Shown here in pieces: positions 51,901-61,808 of a stretch of 64,000 nt of DNA. The stretch is from contig NZ_MRCS01000026.1 in the NCBI RefSeq assembly GCF_002303925.1, positions 25,824-89,823 on the forward strand, read 5' to 3'. The notes under the pieces were generated by a model. It made no database searches. It was not told the DNA's origin and saw only the letters and a list, made by a program, of their open reading frames with translations. Source of the stretch: Pseudomonas sp. ACN8 (GTDB taxonomy: Bacteria; Pseudomonadota; Gammaproteobacteria; Pseudomonadales; Pseudomonadaceae). The translations under genes were made by a program, and so were the position numbers. Each line of letters starts with the position of its first letter. Position 1 is the stretch's first letter.

Positions 51901-54900
51901 GGCAGCATGCTTGCTGCAGGCAACCTGATCCTGGGTGGCGATGGTCAGGACTTCATCATCACCACCGAAGACATCACCACCACCTTCGGCGGCCAGGGTG
52001 ACGACTTCATCCTCGGTGCCAAGACCAACCTGCCACCGACCGGCAACGAAGGTGATGACTGGATCGAGAAGGGCACCCAGGACGGTGCGCCTGGCGATAA
52101 CTTCGCACCACTGCTCACTGACGATGTGATCGGCAACGACATCTTCATCGGTGGTCCCGGCTTCGACGAAATGATCGGCGAGGGTGGCGATGACATATTT
52201 ACCGGCAGCGACGCTCAGGACAAGATGGAAGGCATGTCCGGTTTCGACTGGGTGACCTACAAGAATGACAGGATCGGCGTGACCGCCGACCTGACCATGG
52301 CCGCGCTGGCACAGCCACACGGTAATGCGCCAAACCAGAACACCGGGGTGTTCAATCCGGTCGGCGCCTCGCCGGCCTCGATTCTCGACCGTTTTGCCGA
52401 GGTCGAGGGCTTGTCCGGTTCGAGTTTTGGCGATGTGCTCAGGGGCGATGATGTCAATGCGGACACCATCATCAACCACGGTGGTACCACGGGCAGTGCG
52501 CTGACCAATGTCGCGTTGATCCGCGGACTGGACCAGTTCCTGGCCGATGCCGGATTGCCGGTCACCGGTTTTGCCACCGGCAACATCATCCTCGGCGGTG
52601 ATGGCAGTGACCTGATCGAAGGCCGTGGTGGCGATGACCTGATCGATGGCGACAAATGGATCAACGTCAGGATTGCCGTTTATGCCGCTGGTGATGTCAA
52701 CCATACCGGCCCCGAGATCGCCTCCTTCGACAGCATGGTCGATATGATCCCGTTCATGCTGGACGGCACCTTTAACCCTGGTCAGCTCAAGGCCGTGCGG
52801 GAAATCATGCCTGGCACCTCGACTGGTGGGGCGGCCTTCGACACCGCCATTTTCTCCGGGCTTGAAGCCGAGTATGCGGTGACTGTCGACGATCGTGGCA
52901 CGAACGATGTGACGGACGATGTCTGGACAGTAGCCGATAGCGTCGCGGGTCGAGACGGCATCGATACGCTGCTGCATATCGAACGCCTGCAGTTCGCCGA
53001 TAACCAGCAAGTGCTGGTGGACGGTCTCAATGCCCAACCGGATGGCAGTCCGACTGTCGCGGATGGCAACGGCGGCGCGATTACCGTGGGCGATTTACTG
53101 ACGGTCAGCGTGGCCGGGGTGAGCGATGGCGACAACGTCGCGGCGGGCAATCCGCAGGGATTGATCACCAACTCCTCTGTGTCCTACGTCTGGCAGTTCG
53201 AGGCCACTCCAGGCAGCGGCGTATTTGAGGATATCATCCTGTTGCCGGCTGGCGACCTGGCGTTCCAGAGTGCCGACGGCACTGCGTTCAAGGTCTCTCC
53301 TGACCTCGCCGGGTTGTCATTGCGGGTCAAGGCGATCTATCAGGACGGTCACGGCACCACGGAGATCCTGTTCTCCACGCCGACGGCTGCCATCGTTGCC
53401 GGTGCACCGGTTACGCCAACGCCACTGGTACCTGTAGTCGATGCCACTGCGGGTGGCGCGGGCCTGCACATGGTCCGCTCCGACCTCAACTTCATTCTTG
53501 ACCAGATCAGGATTGCCGAGGCGGATGCGGCCGGCCAGGACATCCTCTCGCTGATCCCGAACATCCGCGCGCCGCTGGGACTGCGTACGGTCGACGGGTC
53601 GAACAACAACCTGATGAACCTCAACGGCAACAACCACACCGAGTTTGGTGCCGCCGATAACCTCTTTCCGCGCTTGACCGATCCGGTCTTCAATCCGGCG
53701 GAAGGGGGAACGTCGTATGCGCAGAGCAGCGGCCTTGTGACTGACTCGCAGCCGCGCACCATCAGTAACCTGATCGTCGACCAGACGGCGAACAACCCGG
53801 CGGCCTATGCCACGGCATTCAACCCGGGCCTGGACGGTGTGCTCAACTTCGGTGCAGTGGGTAACGACGACGTGCTCAAGGACGGCGTACAGATTGTTGC
53901 CAGCCCCGGGCTGGATGGACAGTTCGGTACGGCCGACGACCGCGATGTGTACCTGATCGAAAACACCGCGCCGGATGCGGGATTGTCCGCGCCGTTCAAC
54001 GCCTGGATGACCTTCTTCGGGCAGTTCTTCGATCATGGTCTGGACCTGGTGACCAAAGGCGGTTCGGGTACCGTGTTTATCCCGCTGCAACCGGATGATC
54101 CGCTGTTTGTGCCAGGTAGCCCGACGAACTTCATGGTCCTCACTCGCGCGACCAACCAGCCAGGGGCGGATGGCGTTCTTGGTACGGCCGACGACATCCA
54201 TGAGCACACCAACACCACCTCGCCGTTCGTGGACCAGAACCAGACCTATAGCTCGCACCCGTCGCATCAGGTGTTCCTGCGCGGTTATGAACTGACCGCC
54301 AACGGCCCCGTAGCGACTGGCCGGTTGATCACCAACCGTGATCTGGGTGTGGATGGCACGTTTGGTACCGCGGACGACGTCGAAATCGGTGGCATGGCAA
54401 CCTGGAAGGTGGTCAAGGCGCAAGCCCGCGACATCCTGGGTATCAACCTTACCGATGCCGATATCGACAGCGGCCCGCTGCTGGCGACTGACGCCTATGG
54501 CAACTTCATCAAAGGGCCGAACGGCTTCCCGCAGGTTGTCATTCGGGTCAACAACGGGGCGGACGGCATTGCCGGCAACGCCGATGACGTCACTACGCTT
54601 GTCGAAGGCAATCCGGCCAGTCCGGTAAGCCTCGTGAACGCGGTGCGCACCAGCCATGCCTTCCTCAACGACATCGCCCACAACGCCGTGCCGGTCGTTA
54701 CCGGCGGGGTTCTGCAGGCGGATGCCGACACCCTTGTCGGCAATGCTCAGCCCGTTGGCCCAGGCGGCAACAACCTGACCTATGACAACGAACTGCTCGA
54801 CGCTCACTACATCGCTGGCGACGGCCGGGTCAACGAGAACATCGGCCTGACCGCGGTGCATGCGATCTTCCACTCCGAGCACAACCGCCTGGTCCAGCAG

Positions 54901-57900
54901 ACCAAGGACACCGTGCTCGACTCGGGTGACGTGGCCTTCCTCAACGAGTGGCTGCTCAATCCGGTGGCGGCATTGCCAACCACCCAGGCCGAGTTCGATG
55001 CGCTGCAGTGGAATGGCGAGCGCTTGTTCCAGGCGGCCAAGTTCGGCACCGAAATGCAGTATCAGCACCTGGTGTTCGAGGAGTTTGCGCGGACCATCCA
55101 GCCTCGAGTCGACCTGTTCTTCGCACCGACCCAGGTCTACGACGTCGACCTCGATGCCTCGATCGTCGCCGAGTTCGCCCACACCGTGTACCGGTTTGGA
55201 CACTCGATGCTGACCGAGACCGTCGATCGCTACGACATCGACTTCAACGTGATAGGCGATCCGGCCAGCGCTAATCCCGATCAGCAACTGGGCTTGATCG
55301 CGGCGTTCCTTAACCCGTTGGCGTACGCCGCCAGTGGCGTGTCGCCAGAGGATGCGACCAGTGCGATCATACGTGGGGTGACTCGGCAAGCCGGTAACGA
55401 AATCGACGAGTTCGTCACCGAGGCGCTGCGCAATAACCTGCTCGGCCTGCCGCTCGACCTGCCGGCGATCAACATCGCCCGTGGCCGCGACGTGGGGATT
55501 CCCTCACTCAACGCGATCCGCCGCGACATCTACAGCCAGACCGGTGATACCCAACTCAAGCCGTACACCAGCTGGGTCGATCTGGTGCAGTACCTCAAAC
55601 ATCCGGAGTCGTTGATCAACTTCATCGCGGCCTATGGCACGCATGACACGATCACGGCGGCGACCACTCTGGAAGGCAAGCGCGCGGCAGCTCTGGCGCT
55701 GGTCTTCGGTGGTGTGGGCGCACCGGCTGACCGTCTGGACTTCCTCAACAGCACGGGTGCCTTTGCCAACGTAACGCTGGCCGGCACGGATGGCGTGCTG
55801 GGCACCGCCGACGATCTGAGGAACGTGACGGTCACTGGCGTCGACGCCATCGATCTCTGGATCGGCGGTCTGGCCGAAGCGAAAACCCCGTTCGGCGGCA
55901 TGCTCGGCTCGACCTTCAACTTCGTGTTCGAGAACCAGTTGGAAAAACTGCAGGACGGCGATCGCTTCTACTACCTGGAGCGTACCTCTGGTCTGTCGAT
56001 GAATGCCGAACTTGAAAGCAACTCGTTCGCCAAGCTGATCATGGCCAACACGTCGGCCACTCACTTGCCGGGCCTGGTGTTCTCGGATCCGGGGTTCTAT
56101 CTGGAAGTGGATCAGGGCAGGCAATTCAACGAAGGCCTGCTCACCGCCGACCCGCTCGGCCCGAACGGCGAACAGGTGGTGTTCCGCGACAACCCGCTGA
56201 CAGTGGGGGCGGACACCAACTACATCAAGTACACAGGTGACCAGCATATCGTGCTGGGCGGTACCGACAACGCAGACATCCTCATTGCCAGTGAAGGCGA
56301 TGACACGGTCTGGGGTGATGGAGGCAACGATCGCATCGACGGCGGTGACGGCAACGATCAACTGCGCGGTGGCGACGGCGACGACATCATCACCGACACC
56401 GGCGGCGACGATAACCTCCAGGGTGGCGACGGCAACGACGTGCTGCACGGAGGCAACGGCGTCAACCTGATCATTGGCGGGTTCGGCAACGACTTCATCA
56501 TTACCGGTGAGGACGCCTCCGAGGCCATTGGTGGCCAGGGCAATGACTTCATCCTGGGCAGCAAAGCCAACGAACAGGACATGGGTAACGAAGGCGACGA
56601 CTGGATCGAGAAGGGCACCTCGGACGGTGCACCTGGCGACAACTTCGACCCGCTGGGCAACGACCCTGTGATCGGCCACGATGTTTACATCGGTGGCGGC
56701 GAGAACGATAAGTTCAACGGCGAAGGCGGTGACGACATCATGGTCGGCAGTCTCGGCTTTGGTGACCGCTATATCGGCGGCTCGGGCTATGACTGGGCGA
56801 CCTTCAAGGGGCTCGCCCAGGGGGTGAGCATCGATTTCAGCGACCGCTTCTTCGATGTACCTCCGATCCCGGGTTCGGGTGCCTCGGCGCTGGTGCGTTT
56901 CGACGCCACGGAAGGTCTGTCGGGCTCGTCACACGGTGACTTCCTGCGCGGTGATAGCTCCGATGCAACAACGCTACCCACTTTGGGTGCAACCGGCAGT
57001 GTGCTGACCAACATCAGCCTGATCAACGGTCTGGCGGGTCTGCTGCCGGTCGGCGCGACGTTCTACGACGGCGGCAACATCATCCTCGGTGGCAGCGGCA
57101 GCGACCTCATCGAAGGTCGCGGCGGTGACGACATCATCGACGGTGACAAGTGGCTGAACGTACGCATCAGCGTACGGGCAAACGCTGATGGCACCGGCGC
57201 GGAAATCGCCACGTTCGACAGCATGGGGCCGATGGTCCAGGCGATGTTGAACGGTACCTACAACCCGGGCCAACTGGTCATCGTGCGGGAGATCCTGACC
57301 GGCACTGACGACTTCGACACTGCGGTGTATTCCGGTAATGCGTCGGAGTACACAGTCGCTGTCGAAGGCAACGCCGTTATCGTGACTGACCTGGTGGCCG
57401 GGCGTGACGGCGTCGATCGCCTGACGGGCATCGAGCGCCTGCAGTTCGCTGACCAGGCGCAGGCCTCCGGTGTTGGCACCGTCACGAACTTCGCCCCTGT
57501 GGGACGTCTGGCGATCCTCGATGCTACCACCGGTGCACGTGTCGATGCGCCTGTCGCCGGCCAGCTGCTGCGCGTCAGCAGCCAGGCTGTACGCGACGCC
57601 AACAACGAGGGTGCGGCCAATGTGACCGGCGCGATTACCGGTCCCGTGGCTTACTACTGGCAGGCTGAAACCATTGCCGGTTCGGGCATATATGAAGACA
57701 TCACCATTCTCGCCGCCGGGGAGGCATCGCGAGTGACGGGCACCAGCTATCTGGTGGCGGACGATGTCGCCGGTCTGAACATCCGTGTTCGGGCGGTGTA
57801 TCAGGATGCCAATGGGACGCTGGAGATCGTCGACTCGTCGGCGAACAACGCACCGATCGCAGGGCCGGGCATCCTCGGGTTTGCGTTCCTGAACGAAGTG

Positions 57901-59565
57901 CTGACCGCCAACCTGTCGACCCTCGTCGACGTCGATGGCCTCAGCAATCCCCAGTTCACCTTCCAGTGGCAGGAGACCAACGGGGTCAGCTTCGTCAACA
58001 TCGCCGGAGCCACCAGTAGCACGTTCACGCTTGGTCAGGCTCAGGTCGGCGATCAGGTGCGCGTGGTGGTCAGTTTCGTGGATGACTTCGGTGTGACCGA
58101 AAGCATCGCATCCGACGCCACGGCCCCGGTGCTCGTCGGTACTGTGTTTGCCGGTACCGTCGGTGCCGACACATGGATCGGCACGGCGGGCAATGATGTG
58201 GCCAGCGGAGGTGACGGCAACGACTTCATGAACGGCCAGGGTGGCAACGACATCATCAATGGTGATGCGGGCAATGACATTCTCGTCGGTGGTAACGGTA
58301 ACGACACGATGGCCGGCGGTATTGGCAACGATACCTTCGAAGTCACCTCCGTCGGGGACGTGGTGACCGAGCTCGCCGGTGGCGGTAGCGATACGGTCTG
58401 GACTTCGCTCGCGACTTACACCCTGGGTGCCAACGTCGAGAATCTGTATTTCGGCGGTAGCGGTAATTTCAGGGGCACCGGTAACGCGCTCGCCAACACA
58501 CTCGTGGGCGGTGCGGGTAACGACATTCTCATCGGAGGTAATGGTAACGACACGATGGCCGGCGGTATCGGCAACGATATCTACGAAGTCACCTCCGCTG
58601 GGGACGTGGTGACCGAGCTTGCCGGTGGCGGCAGCGATACAATCTGGACCTCGCTCGCGACCTACACCCTGGGTGCCAACGTCGAAAATCTGTATTTCGG
58701 CGCAAGCGGCAATTTCAGGGGCACCGGTAACGTGCTCGCCAACACGATTGTGGGTGGTGCGGGTAACGACATTCTCATCGGCGGTAACGGTAACGACACG
58801 ATGGCCGGCGGTATTGGCAACGATGTCTACGAGGTTACCTCCGTTGGGGACGTAGTGACCGAGCTCGCCGGTGCCGGTAGCGACACGATCTGGACCTCGC
58901 TCGCGACCTACACCCTGGGTGCCAACGTCGAGAATCTGTATTTCGGCAGTAGCGGCAATTTCAGGGCCACCGGTAACGCGCTCGACAACACGCTCGTGGG
59001 CGGTGCGGGTAACGACACTCTCATCGGTGGTAACGGCAACGACACGATGGCCGGCGGTATCGGCAACGATGTCTACGAAGTCACCTCCGCTGGGGACGTG
59101 GTGACCGAGGCCGCCGGTGGTGGTAACGATACGGTCTGGACCTCGCTCTCGAGCTACACCCTGGGTGCCAATGTCGAGAGTCTGTTCTTCGGCGGCAGCG
59201 GCAACTTCGCGGGCACGGGTAACACGCTCAACAACACGATCGTGGGTGGTGCGGGTAACGACGTGCTCACCGGTGGTGGTGGTAACGACCTGTTGAGTAG
59301 CGGTATCGGCGGCAACGATACCTTCGTGTTTGCTGCCGCGGGTTTCGGCACCGATGCGATCTTTAACTTCGGAGCCAATCTGGTCGCAGGGCACGACTTG
59401 CTCAACATCACGGGGTTGGGGATCACCAGTGCGACGTTCGCGGCCAACGTGAGCATAACGGCTGACGGGGCGGACACGATGGTGGGGATCGGGGCGGACT
59501 CCATCCGCCTTGTGGGTGTCGCCAGCGCGGCCGTTGATCAGACGGATTTCATTCTGGCCACTTGA
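48916..59565 (+). CDS. Giant secreted RTX protein with two animal-type heme peroxidase modules
   Basis: This 3549-residue protein resembles the RTX heme peroxidases ('peroxicins', e.g. P. putida PehA). Module 1 (residues about 1-1500) has distal H183 in FGQFFDHG, R468 in SEHNRLV, proximal H572 in YRFGHSML and LNLARGRD. Module 2 (about 1516-2850) repeats all four (H1707, R1991, H2096, INIARGRD). Each module ends with RTX nonapeptides (GGXGXD near 929-995 and 2446-2520). Ig-like stretches follow, then a C-terminal RTX zone (about 3076-3470) and an uncleaved secretion signal ending DFILAT. The divergent type I system is the likely exporter. ATG 48916 has a weak GAGGG Shine-Dalgarno. Both active sites look intact. 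Confidence 0.9.
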   Translation: MANFSKSDLEFILKQIFIAEANAAGTSLIDLLPNSQVPFGLRTVDGSFNNLVTGQSDFGAADADFPRLLDPSFLSPQYAGTGTVIDPQPRIISNLVVDQTANNPAAYASAFDPGLDGVLNFGTVGNDDVLKDGVQIVASPGLDGVFGTADDKDVFFFPNVSPDVGLTASFNSWMTFFGQFFDHGLDLVTKSATDIVFIPLQPDDPLFVPGSPTNFMVLSRAVRTAGADGVVGTADDGQTNTTSPFVDQSQTYSSHPSHQVFLREYVLNAAGDPVTTGRLITNRDLGADGLFGTADDGASENGGMATWKVVKAQARDILGINLTDADVHNVPLLATDAYGNFIRGPNGMPQVVIRISNGADGIAGTADDVTQLVEGNRAAPISLANAVSTGHGFLDDIAHNAAPVVVGGVLQADADIAVGNAQPVGPTGNNLTYDNELLDAHYIAGDGRANENIGLTSVHHVFHSEHNRLVQQTKDTLIAAGDLAFLNEWLVNDVAAIPTTPAEIAALVWDGERLFQAAKFGTEMQYQHLVFEEFARTVQPQVDAFLAPTGYDTSINPAILAEFAHVVYRFGHSMLTETVDRFDPAFNPLLTDPTNPDSQMGLIAAFLNPLAFASSGLTADQAAGAIIRGVTRQVGNEIDEFVTEALRNNLLGLPLDLPALNLARGRDTGIPTLNEARREFYASTGDSQLKPYISWADLADSLKHPESLVNFIAAYGTHSTITAALTLADKRAAALALVLGGVGSPADRLDFLNSTGAYANVTTAGADGVLGTADDVTGVTVTGVDDIDFWVGGLAEQKMPFGGMLGSTFNFVFETQMEALQNGDRFYYLSRTAGLNFGTELENNSFAKLIMLNSDVTHLSNTVFLTPTFTLEVNQASQFTGLGVDGRADPTGGILINGVEVVSLVIRDNPDTVGPDTNYLQYTGEDHVVLGGTAGNDILISGDGDDTLYGDAGNDRLEGGAGNDAVLGGDGDDIISDSFGDNRLEGNAGNDVIVAGSMLAAGNLILGGDGQDFIITTEDITTTFGGQGDDFILGAKTNLPPTGNEGDDWIEKGTQDGAPGDNFAPLLTDDVIGNDIFIGGPGFDEMIGEGGDDIFTGSDAQDKMEGMSGFDWVTYKNDRIGVTADLTMAALAQPHGNAPNQNTGVFNPVGASPASILDRFAEVEGLSGSSFGDVLRGDDVNADTIINHGGTTGSALTNVALIRGLDQFLADAGLPVTGFATGNIILGGDGSDLIEGRGGDDLIDGDKWINVRIAVYAAGDVNHTGPEIASFDSMVDMIPFMLDGTFNPGQLKAVREIMPGTSTGGAAFDTAIFSGLEAEYAVTVDDRGTNDVTDDVWTVADSVAGRDGIDTLLHIERLQFADNQQVLVDGLNAQPDGSPTVADGNGGAITVGDLLTVSVAGVSDGDNVAAGNPQGLITNSSVSYVWQFEATPGSGVFEDIILLPAGDLAFQSADGTAFKVSPDLAGLSLRVKAIYQDGHGTTEILFSTPTAAIVAGAPVTPTPLVPVVDATAGGAGLHMVRSDLNFILDQIRIAEADAAGQDILSLIPNIRAPLGLRTVDGSNNNLMNLNGNNHTEFGAADNLFPRLTDPVFNPAEGGTSYAQSSGLVTDSQPRTISNLIVDQTANNPAAYATAFNPGLDGVLNFGAVGNDDVLKDGVQIVASPGLDGQFGTADDRDVYLIENTAPDAGLSAPFNAWMTFFGQFFDHGLDLVTKGGSGTVFIPLQPDDPLFVPGSPTNFMVLTRATNQPGADGVLGTADDIHEHTNTTSPFVDQNQTYSSHPSHQVFLRGYELTANGPVATGRLITNRDLGVDGTFGTADDVEIGGMATWKVVKAQARDILGINLTDADIDSGPLLATDAYGNFIKGPNGFPQVVIRVNNGADGIAGNADDVTTLVEGNPASPVSLVNAVRTSHAFLNDIAHNAVPVVTGGVLQADADTLVGNAQPVGPGGNNLTYDNELLDAHYIAGDGRVNENIGLTAVHAIFHSEHNRLVQQTKDTVLDSGDVAFLNEWLLNPVAALPTTQAEFDALQWNGERLFQAAKFGTEMQYQHLVFEEFARTIQPRVDLFFAPTQVYDVDLDASIVAEFAHTVYRFGHSMLTETVDRYDIDFNVIGDPASANPDQQLGLIAAFLNPLAYAASGVSPEDATSAIIRGVTRQAGNEIDEFVTEALRNNLLGLPLDLPAINIARGRDVGIPSLNAIRRDIYSQTGDTQLKPYTSWVDLVQYLKHPESLINFIAAYGTHDTITAATTLEGKRAAALALVFGGVGAPADRLDFLNSTGAFANVTLAGTDGVLGTADDLRNVTVTGVDAIDLWIGGLAEAKTPFGGMLGSTFNFVFENQLEKLQDGDRFYYLERTSGLSMNAELESNSFAKLIMANTSATHLPGLVFSDPGFYLEVDQGRQFNEGLLTADPLGPNGEQVVFRDNPLTVGADTNYIKYTGDQHIVLGGTDNADILIASEGDDTVWGDGGNDRIDGGDGNDQLRGGDGDDIITDTGGDDNLQGGDGNDVLHGGNGVNLIIGGFGNDFIITGEDASEAIGGQGNDFILGSKANEQDMGNEGDDWIEKGTSDGAPGDNFDPLGNDPVIGHDVYIGGGENDKFNGEGGDDIMVGSLGFGDRYIGGSGYDWATFKGLAQGVSIDFSDRFFDVPPIPGSGASALVRFDATEGLSGSSHGDFLRGDSSDATTLPTLGATGSVLTNISLINGLAGLLPVGATFYDGGNIILGGSGSDLIEGRGGDDIIDGDKWLNVRISVRANADGTGAEIATFDSMGPMVQAMLNGTYNPGQLVIVREILTGTDDFDTAVYSGNASEYTVAVEGNAVIVTDLVAGRDGVDRLTGIERLQFADQAQASGVGTVTNFAPVGRLAILDATTGARVDAPVAGQLLRVSSQAVRDANNEGAANVTGAITGPVAYYWQAETIAGSGIYEDITILAAGEASRVTGTSYLVADDVAGLNIRVRAVYQDANGTLEIVDSSANNAPIAGPGILGFAFLNEVLTANLSTLVDVDGLSNPQFTFQWQETNGVSFVNIAGATSSTFTLGQAQVGDQVRVVVSFVDDFGVTESIASDATAPVLVGTVFAGTVGADTWIGTAGNDVASGGDGNDFMNGQGGNDIINGDAGNDILVGGNGNDTMAGGIGNDTFEVTSVGDVVTELAGGGSDTVWTSLATYTLGANVENLYFGGSGNFRGTGNALANTLVGGAGNDILIGGNGNDTMAGGIGNDIYEVTSAGDVVTELAGGGSDTIWTSLATYTLGANVENLYFGASGNFRGTGNVLANTIVGGAGNDILIGGNGNDTMAGGIGNDVYEVTSVGDVVTELAGAGSDTIWTSLATYTLGANVENLYFGSSGNFRATGNALDNTLVGGAGNDTLIGGNGNDTMAGGIGNDVYEVTSAGDVVTEAAGGGNDTVWTSLSSYTLGANVESLFFGGSGNFAGTGNTLNNTIVGGAGNDVLTGGGGNDLLSSGIGGNDTFVFAAAGFGTDAIFNFGANLVAGHDLLNITGLGITSATFAANVSITADGADTMVGIGADSIRLVGVASAAVDQTDFILAT
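48931..57470 (+). repeat. Large tandem duplication inside the peroxidase gene
   Basis: The stretch from 48931 to about 53430 is repeated from 53473 to about 57470, in the same order and with long runs of identical residues (for example NPAAYASAFDPGLDGVLNFG versus NPAAYATAFNPGLDGVLNFG). Synonymous sites differ, so the duplication is not recent. Confidence 0.85.
58264..59247 (+). repeat. Four tandem 246-bp (82-residue) repeats at the RTX C terminus
   Basis: Units begin at 58264, 58510, 58756 and 59002, with a partial fifth at 59248, at an exact 246-bp period. Each encodes two GGXGXD nonapeptides followed by a DTIWTSLATYTLGANVENLYF segment. The middle units are nearly identical in DNA. Confidence 0.92.
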
Positions 59566-59606
59566 GGTCCTGGTCGGTACTGTCGCAGGGAGCATGGACA
59601 GCGCAG

Positions 59607-59634
59607 GGGAGGGCAATGGATGCCCTCCCTTTCT
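59607..59634 (+). terminator. Peroxidase gene terminator
   Basis: GGGAGGGCA and TGCCCTCCC form a 9-bp stem (loop ATGGA) followed by TTTCT, 42 bp after the stop codon. Confidence 0.82.
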
Positions 59635-59729
59635 CCTTCCGTTCGATTGCCCATTAGCTATCGGGGTGCCAGCAGCGTACTGGAACTCATCAAAGCAGGT
59701 TGGAACCGAACTGCGAAATCAAAGAAACA

Positions 59730-60326
59730 ATGGAAAAAGGAAACCCGGCCTTGAACATTTCAGCCATCTGCCTCTTGAGCAGCCTATTGGTTTCGGTCGT
59801 GGCATCTGCCAGTGGGGTCACTCCGCTCTTCGACCTGGACTTCACCCGATCAGCCACGCAAACGCTCAAAGAAATGGGCATCAACGACGCCTGCATTATC
59901 GCCGTCTCAAGTCCTGCTGCGTTTACCTACTGCCGGGAAGGATCATCAACGCTCTGGAAGTACCAGGCGCTGGATCTGGAGCAACAGGCGGTGATCCAGA
60001 TTGGCCAACAGCGGTCTTCGGCGGACTATCAGCGAATAACCGTTGTGGAAGTCGATAGCGTTGCTTGCGAAGAGGATCACCTTGCGCCACTGGTTAAACC
60101 GGCTTTCAGGCATGCCCTTTTCCTTGGCTTGATTACCCTGTTTCTGTTGGCCGGCCTGCGATATACCTACCGGGCGATCATGCATTACTGTTATGACCAG
60201 GCCGGATTTTCGAAGTTCGGCTTGCAGCGATTGGACGAATCCTGGTCGACGCAAAACTCAACGGTAATGGCGTTGGTCGCATGGGGTATCGTGGCAGCTG
60301 CGGCATTTATCTATTTCGGGTTTTGA
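59730..60326 (+). CDS. Uncharacterised membrane protein
   Basis: This 198-residue protein has an N-terminal hydrophobic segment (ISAICLLSSLLVSVVASASG), either a signal or a helix. A globular part with CIIAVSS and VACEED follows. Two later helices are ALFLGLITLFLLAGLRYTY near 133 and VMALVAWGIVAAAAFIYFGF at the C terminus. ATG 59730 is weakly supported (AAAG). No domain is recognised. It follows the peroxidase gene but is cut off from it by a terminator. Confidence 0.6.
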   Translation: MEKGNPALNISAICLLSSLLVSVVASASGVTPLFDLDFTRSATQTLKEMGINDACIIAVSSPAAFTYCREGSSTLWKYQALDLEQQAVIQIGQQRSSADYQRITVVEVDSVACEEDHLAPLVKPAFRHALFLGLITLFLLAGLRYTYRAIMHYCYDQAGFSKFGLQRLDESWSTQNSTVMALVAWGIVAAAAFIYFGF

Positions 60327-61011
60327 GTGTGACCACAACTGGCGGGTATTCCGTTTTAATGTACTTTCCATTCGATAGGGTTTGACTGTGCACAGTTTTA
60401 TTCGCTGACAATTAACTGACTTGATTGGCATCCTGTCTGTTTCAGTTAATCCTGCGTTGCCGTCTACCTGAAAGGGTGGCTGGATCACGGTGAATCCGCA
60501 GTTGGAGTTTGCTCTGGATGAGAGTCGCTCGCTATAGCGCGAGTTGTGAGATGTATAACAACTAGCGGATCCAATTTTCAATTGTCGAAGTGCATCTAGT
60601 CAAGCAGGCCAGTTGTCGTGGGCAATAGCGCGGAAGTTTACTCATTGCTGTCGCGTCAGGCGAACTTGCGCTGTGCACCGTTTGTCGGTGGTTTGTGCGA
60701 AAAATGAACATTGCAGCGTCTGCGGCCTCTGATCCTTGAGCACGTCAGCCATGACTTGCCTCCGCGATTGCAAAAAAAGAAGTGGAAATGGAATCTCAAA
60801 TGCAGTGAAAGCAAATGGGGGTTTTTTATCTGAAACTCAGGGAGGCAATAAACCAACCGGTCGTTGATTTGCCAAGTGAGTCAATGAGGTTGACAGTGCT
60901 GAGTCCATGATTTGGCTTATCTTTTAGAAGTAAGGTCGTACAGGGTTTTTAATAATTAAAGATTCTGTCAAGTGGTCGATCCGTACTCTCGAATAAGGTG
61001 GAGAAATTACC
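60327..61011. other. 685-bp stretch without a recognisable gene
   Basis: The stretch is lower in GC than its surroundings. Open frames here (for example 60656-60856 on the minus strand) have no convincing ribosome site or protein-like composition. An AT-rich promoter-like zone near 60920-60970 precedes the next gene. Confidence 0.5.
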
Positions 61012-61659
61012 GTGGCGATAAATACCATTATGAGTCTGCTGGAAAATAAGGAATTCCTGGAGTTTTTGCGTCTTGGCGTTATTTTCGTTCATTTGGTGGC
61101 GTGTTGTGTGGCCATCGGTTTGGTGCTGACCAGTGATGTTGCGATGGTCAGGGACCTTTTAAAACGGAAAGTATTTACTGAGCATGATAATGCTCACATG
61201 GAAAGTCTTCAGAAGTCTGTCATCGTTGCACTCATAGCGTTATGGGTAACGGGTGTCGCTGTCGTCGGTATCGATTACCTGGGTAAAGGAGCCGATTACT
61301 TTTTGAATCCAAAGCTTCAAGCCAAAGTCATTATTGTGGCGTTGCTTAGTTACAACGGCGTCCTGTTGCATCGCCTGGTACTGCCGGCCCTGAAAAAGGC
61401 AGGCTCCTTGCTCAATCTCGGATTCAGTGCACGGATGATGGCGTTGGCCTGCGGGTCGTTGTCGGCAGTGTCCTGGCTGTATGCCGCCATGCTGGGAGTC
61501 GGGCGCCCTTTGGCCTGGAAGTATTCCCTTTCCGAACTGTTGATGGCTTATCCGCTGCTGATTGCGCTCGGGTTCCTGACGATGCTGGTGTTGACCCAGC
61601 GAGCGAAACAACAGGACGACTACGTTGCGCCTGCGCGGGCAGTAGCAAGCGCATGCTAG
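61012..61659 (+). CDS. Uncharacterised multi-pass membrane protein
   Basis: This 215-residue protein has about five membrane helices (RLGVIFVHLVACCVAIGLVL, VIVALIALWVTGVAVVGI, VIIVALLSYNGVLLHRLVL, and two near the C terminus). A His in the first helix and LHRL at the end of the third recall heme-binding membrane proteins, but no family is recognised. GTG 61012 is preceded by AAGGTGGAG. It stands alone between the gene-poor stretch and fadH. Confidence 0.65.
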   Translation: MAINTIMSLLENKEFLEFLRLGVIFVHLVACCVAIGLVLTSDVAMVRDLLKRKVFTEHDNAHMESLQKSVIVALIALWVTGVAVVGIDYLGKGADYFLNPKLQAKVIIVALLSYNGVLLHRLVLPALKKAGSLLNLGFSARMMALACGSLSAVSWLYAAMLGVGRPLAWKYSLSELLMAYPLLIALGFLTMLVLTQRAKQQDDYVAPARAVASAC

Positions 61660-61808
61660 GCCGGTACTGAGTTTCTGCTCATTTTGATCAATAAGTTGTA
61701 ACTTACGGTCATTGAGCGATGGCGGTGCGACTCTTAGTCTGTCGAACATGACTGATGGGGGCCACAGAGCCCCTGCACTTTCCGTGATCGCTCGATGTGG
61801 AGTTACCG

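Noticed and set aside
50575..53037. 820-codon minus-strand frame, with similar ones at 53317-55389 and 56974-59616
   Set aside because: All are shadows of the RTX peroxidase repeats on the plus strand, with no ribosome sites or known motifs.
58264..59247. Possible CRISPR-like regular repeat array
   Set aside because: The 246-bp period is inside a coding frame and encodes RTX motifs; there are no unique spacers.
60656..60856. 66-codon minus-strand ORF in the gene-poor stretch
   Set aside because: It has a His/Phe-rich composition, no ribosome site and no neighbour context.
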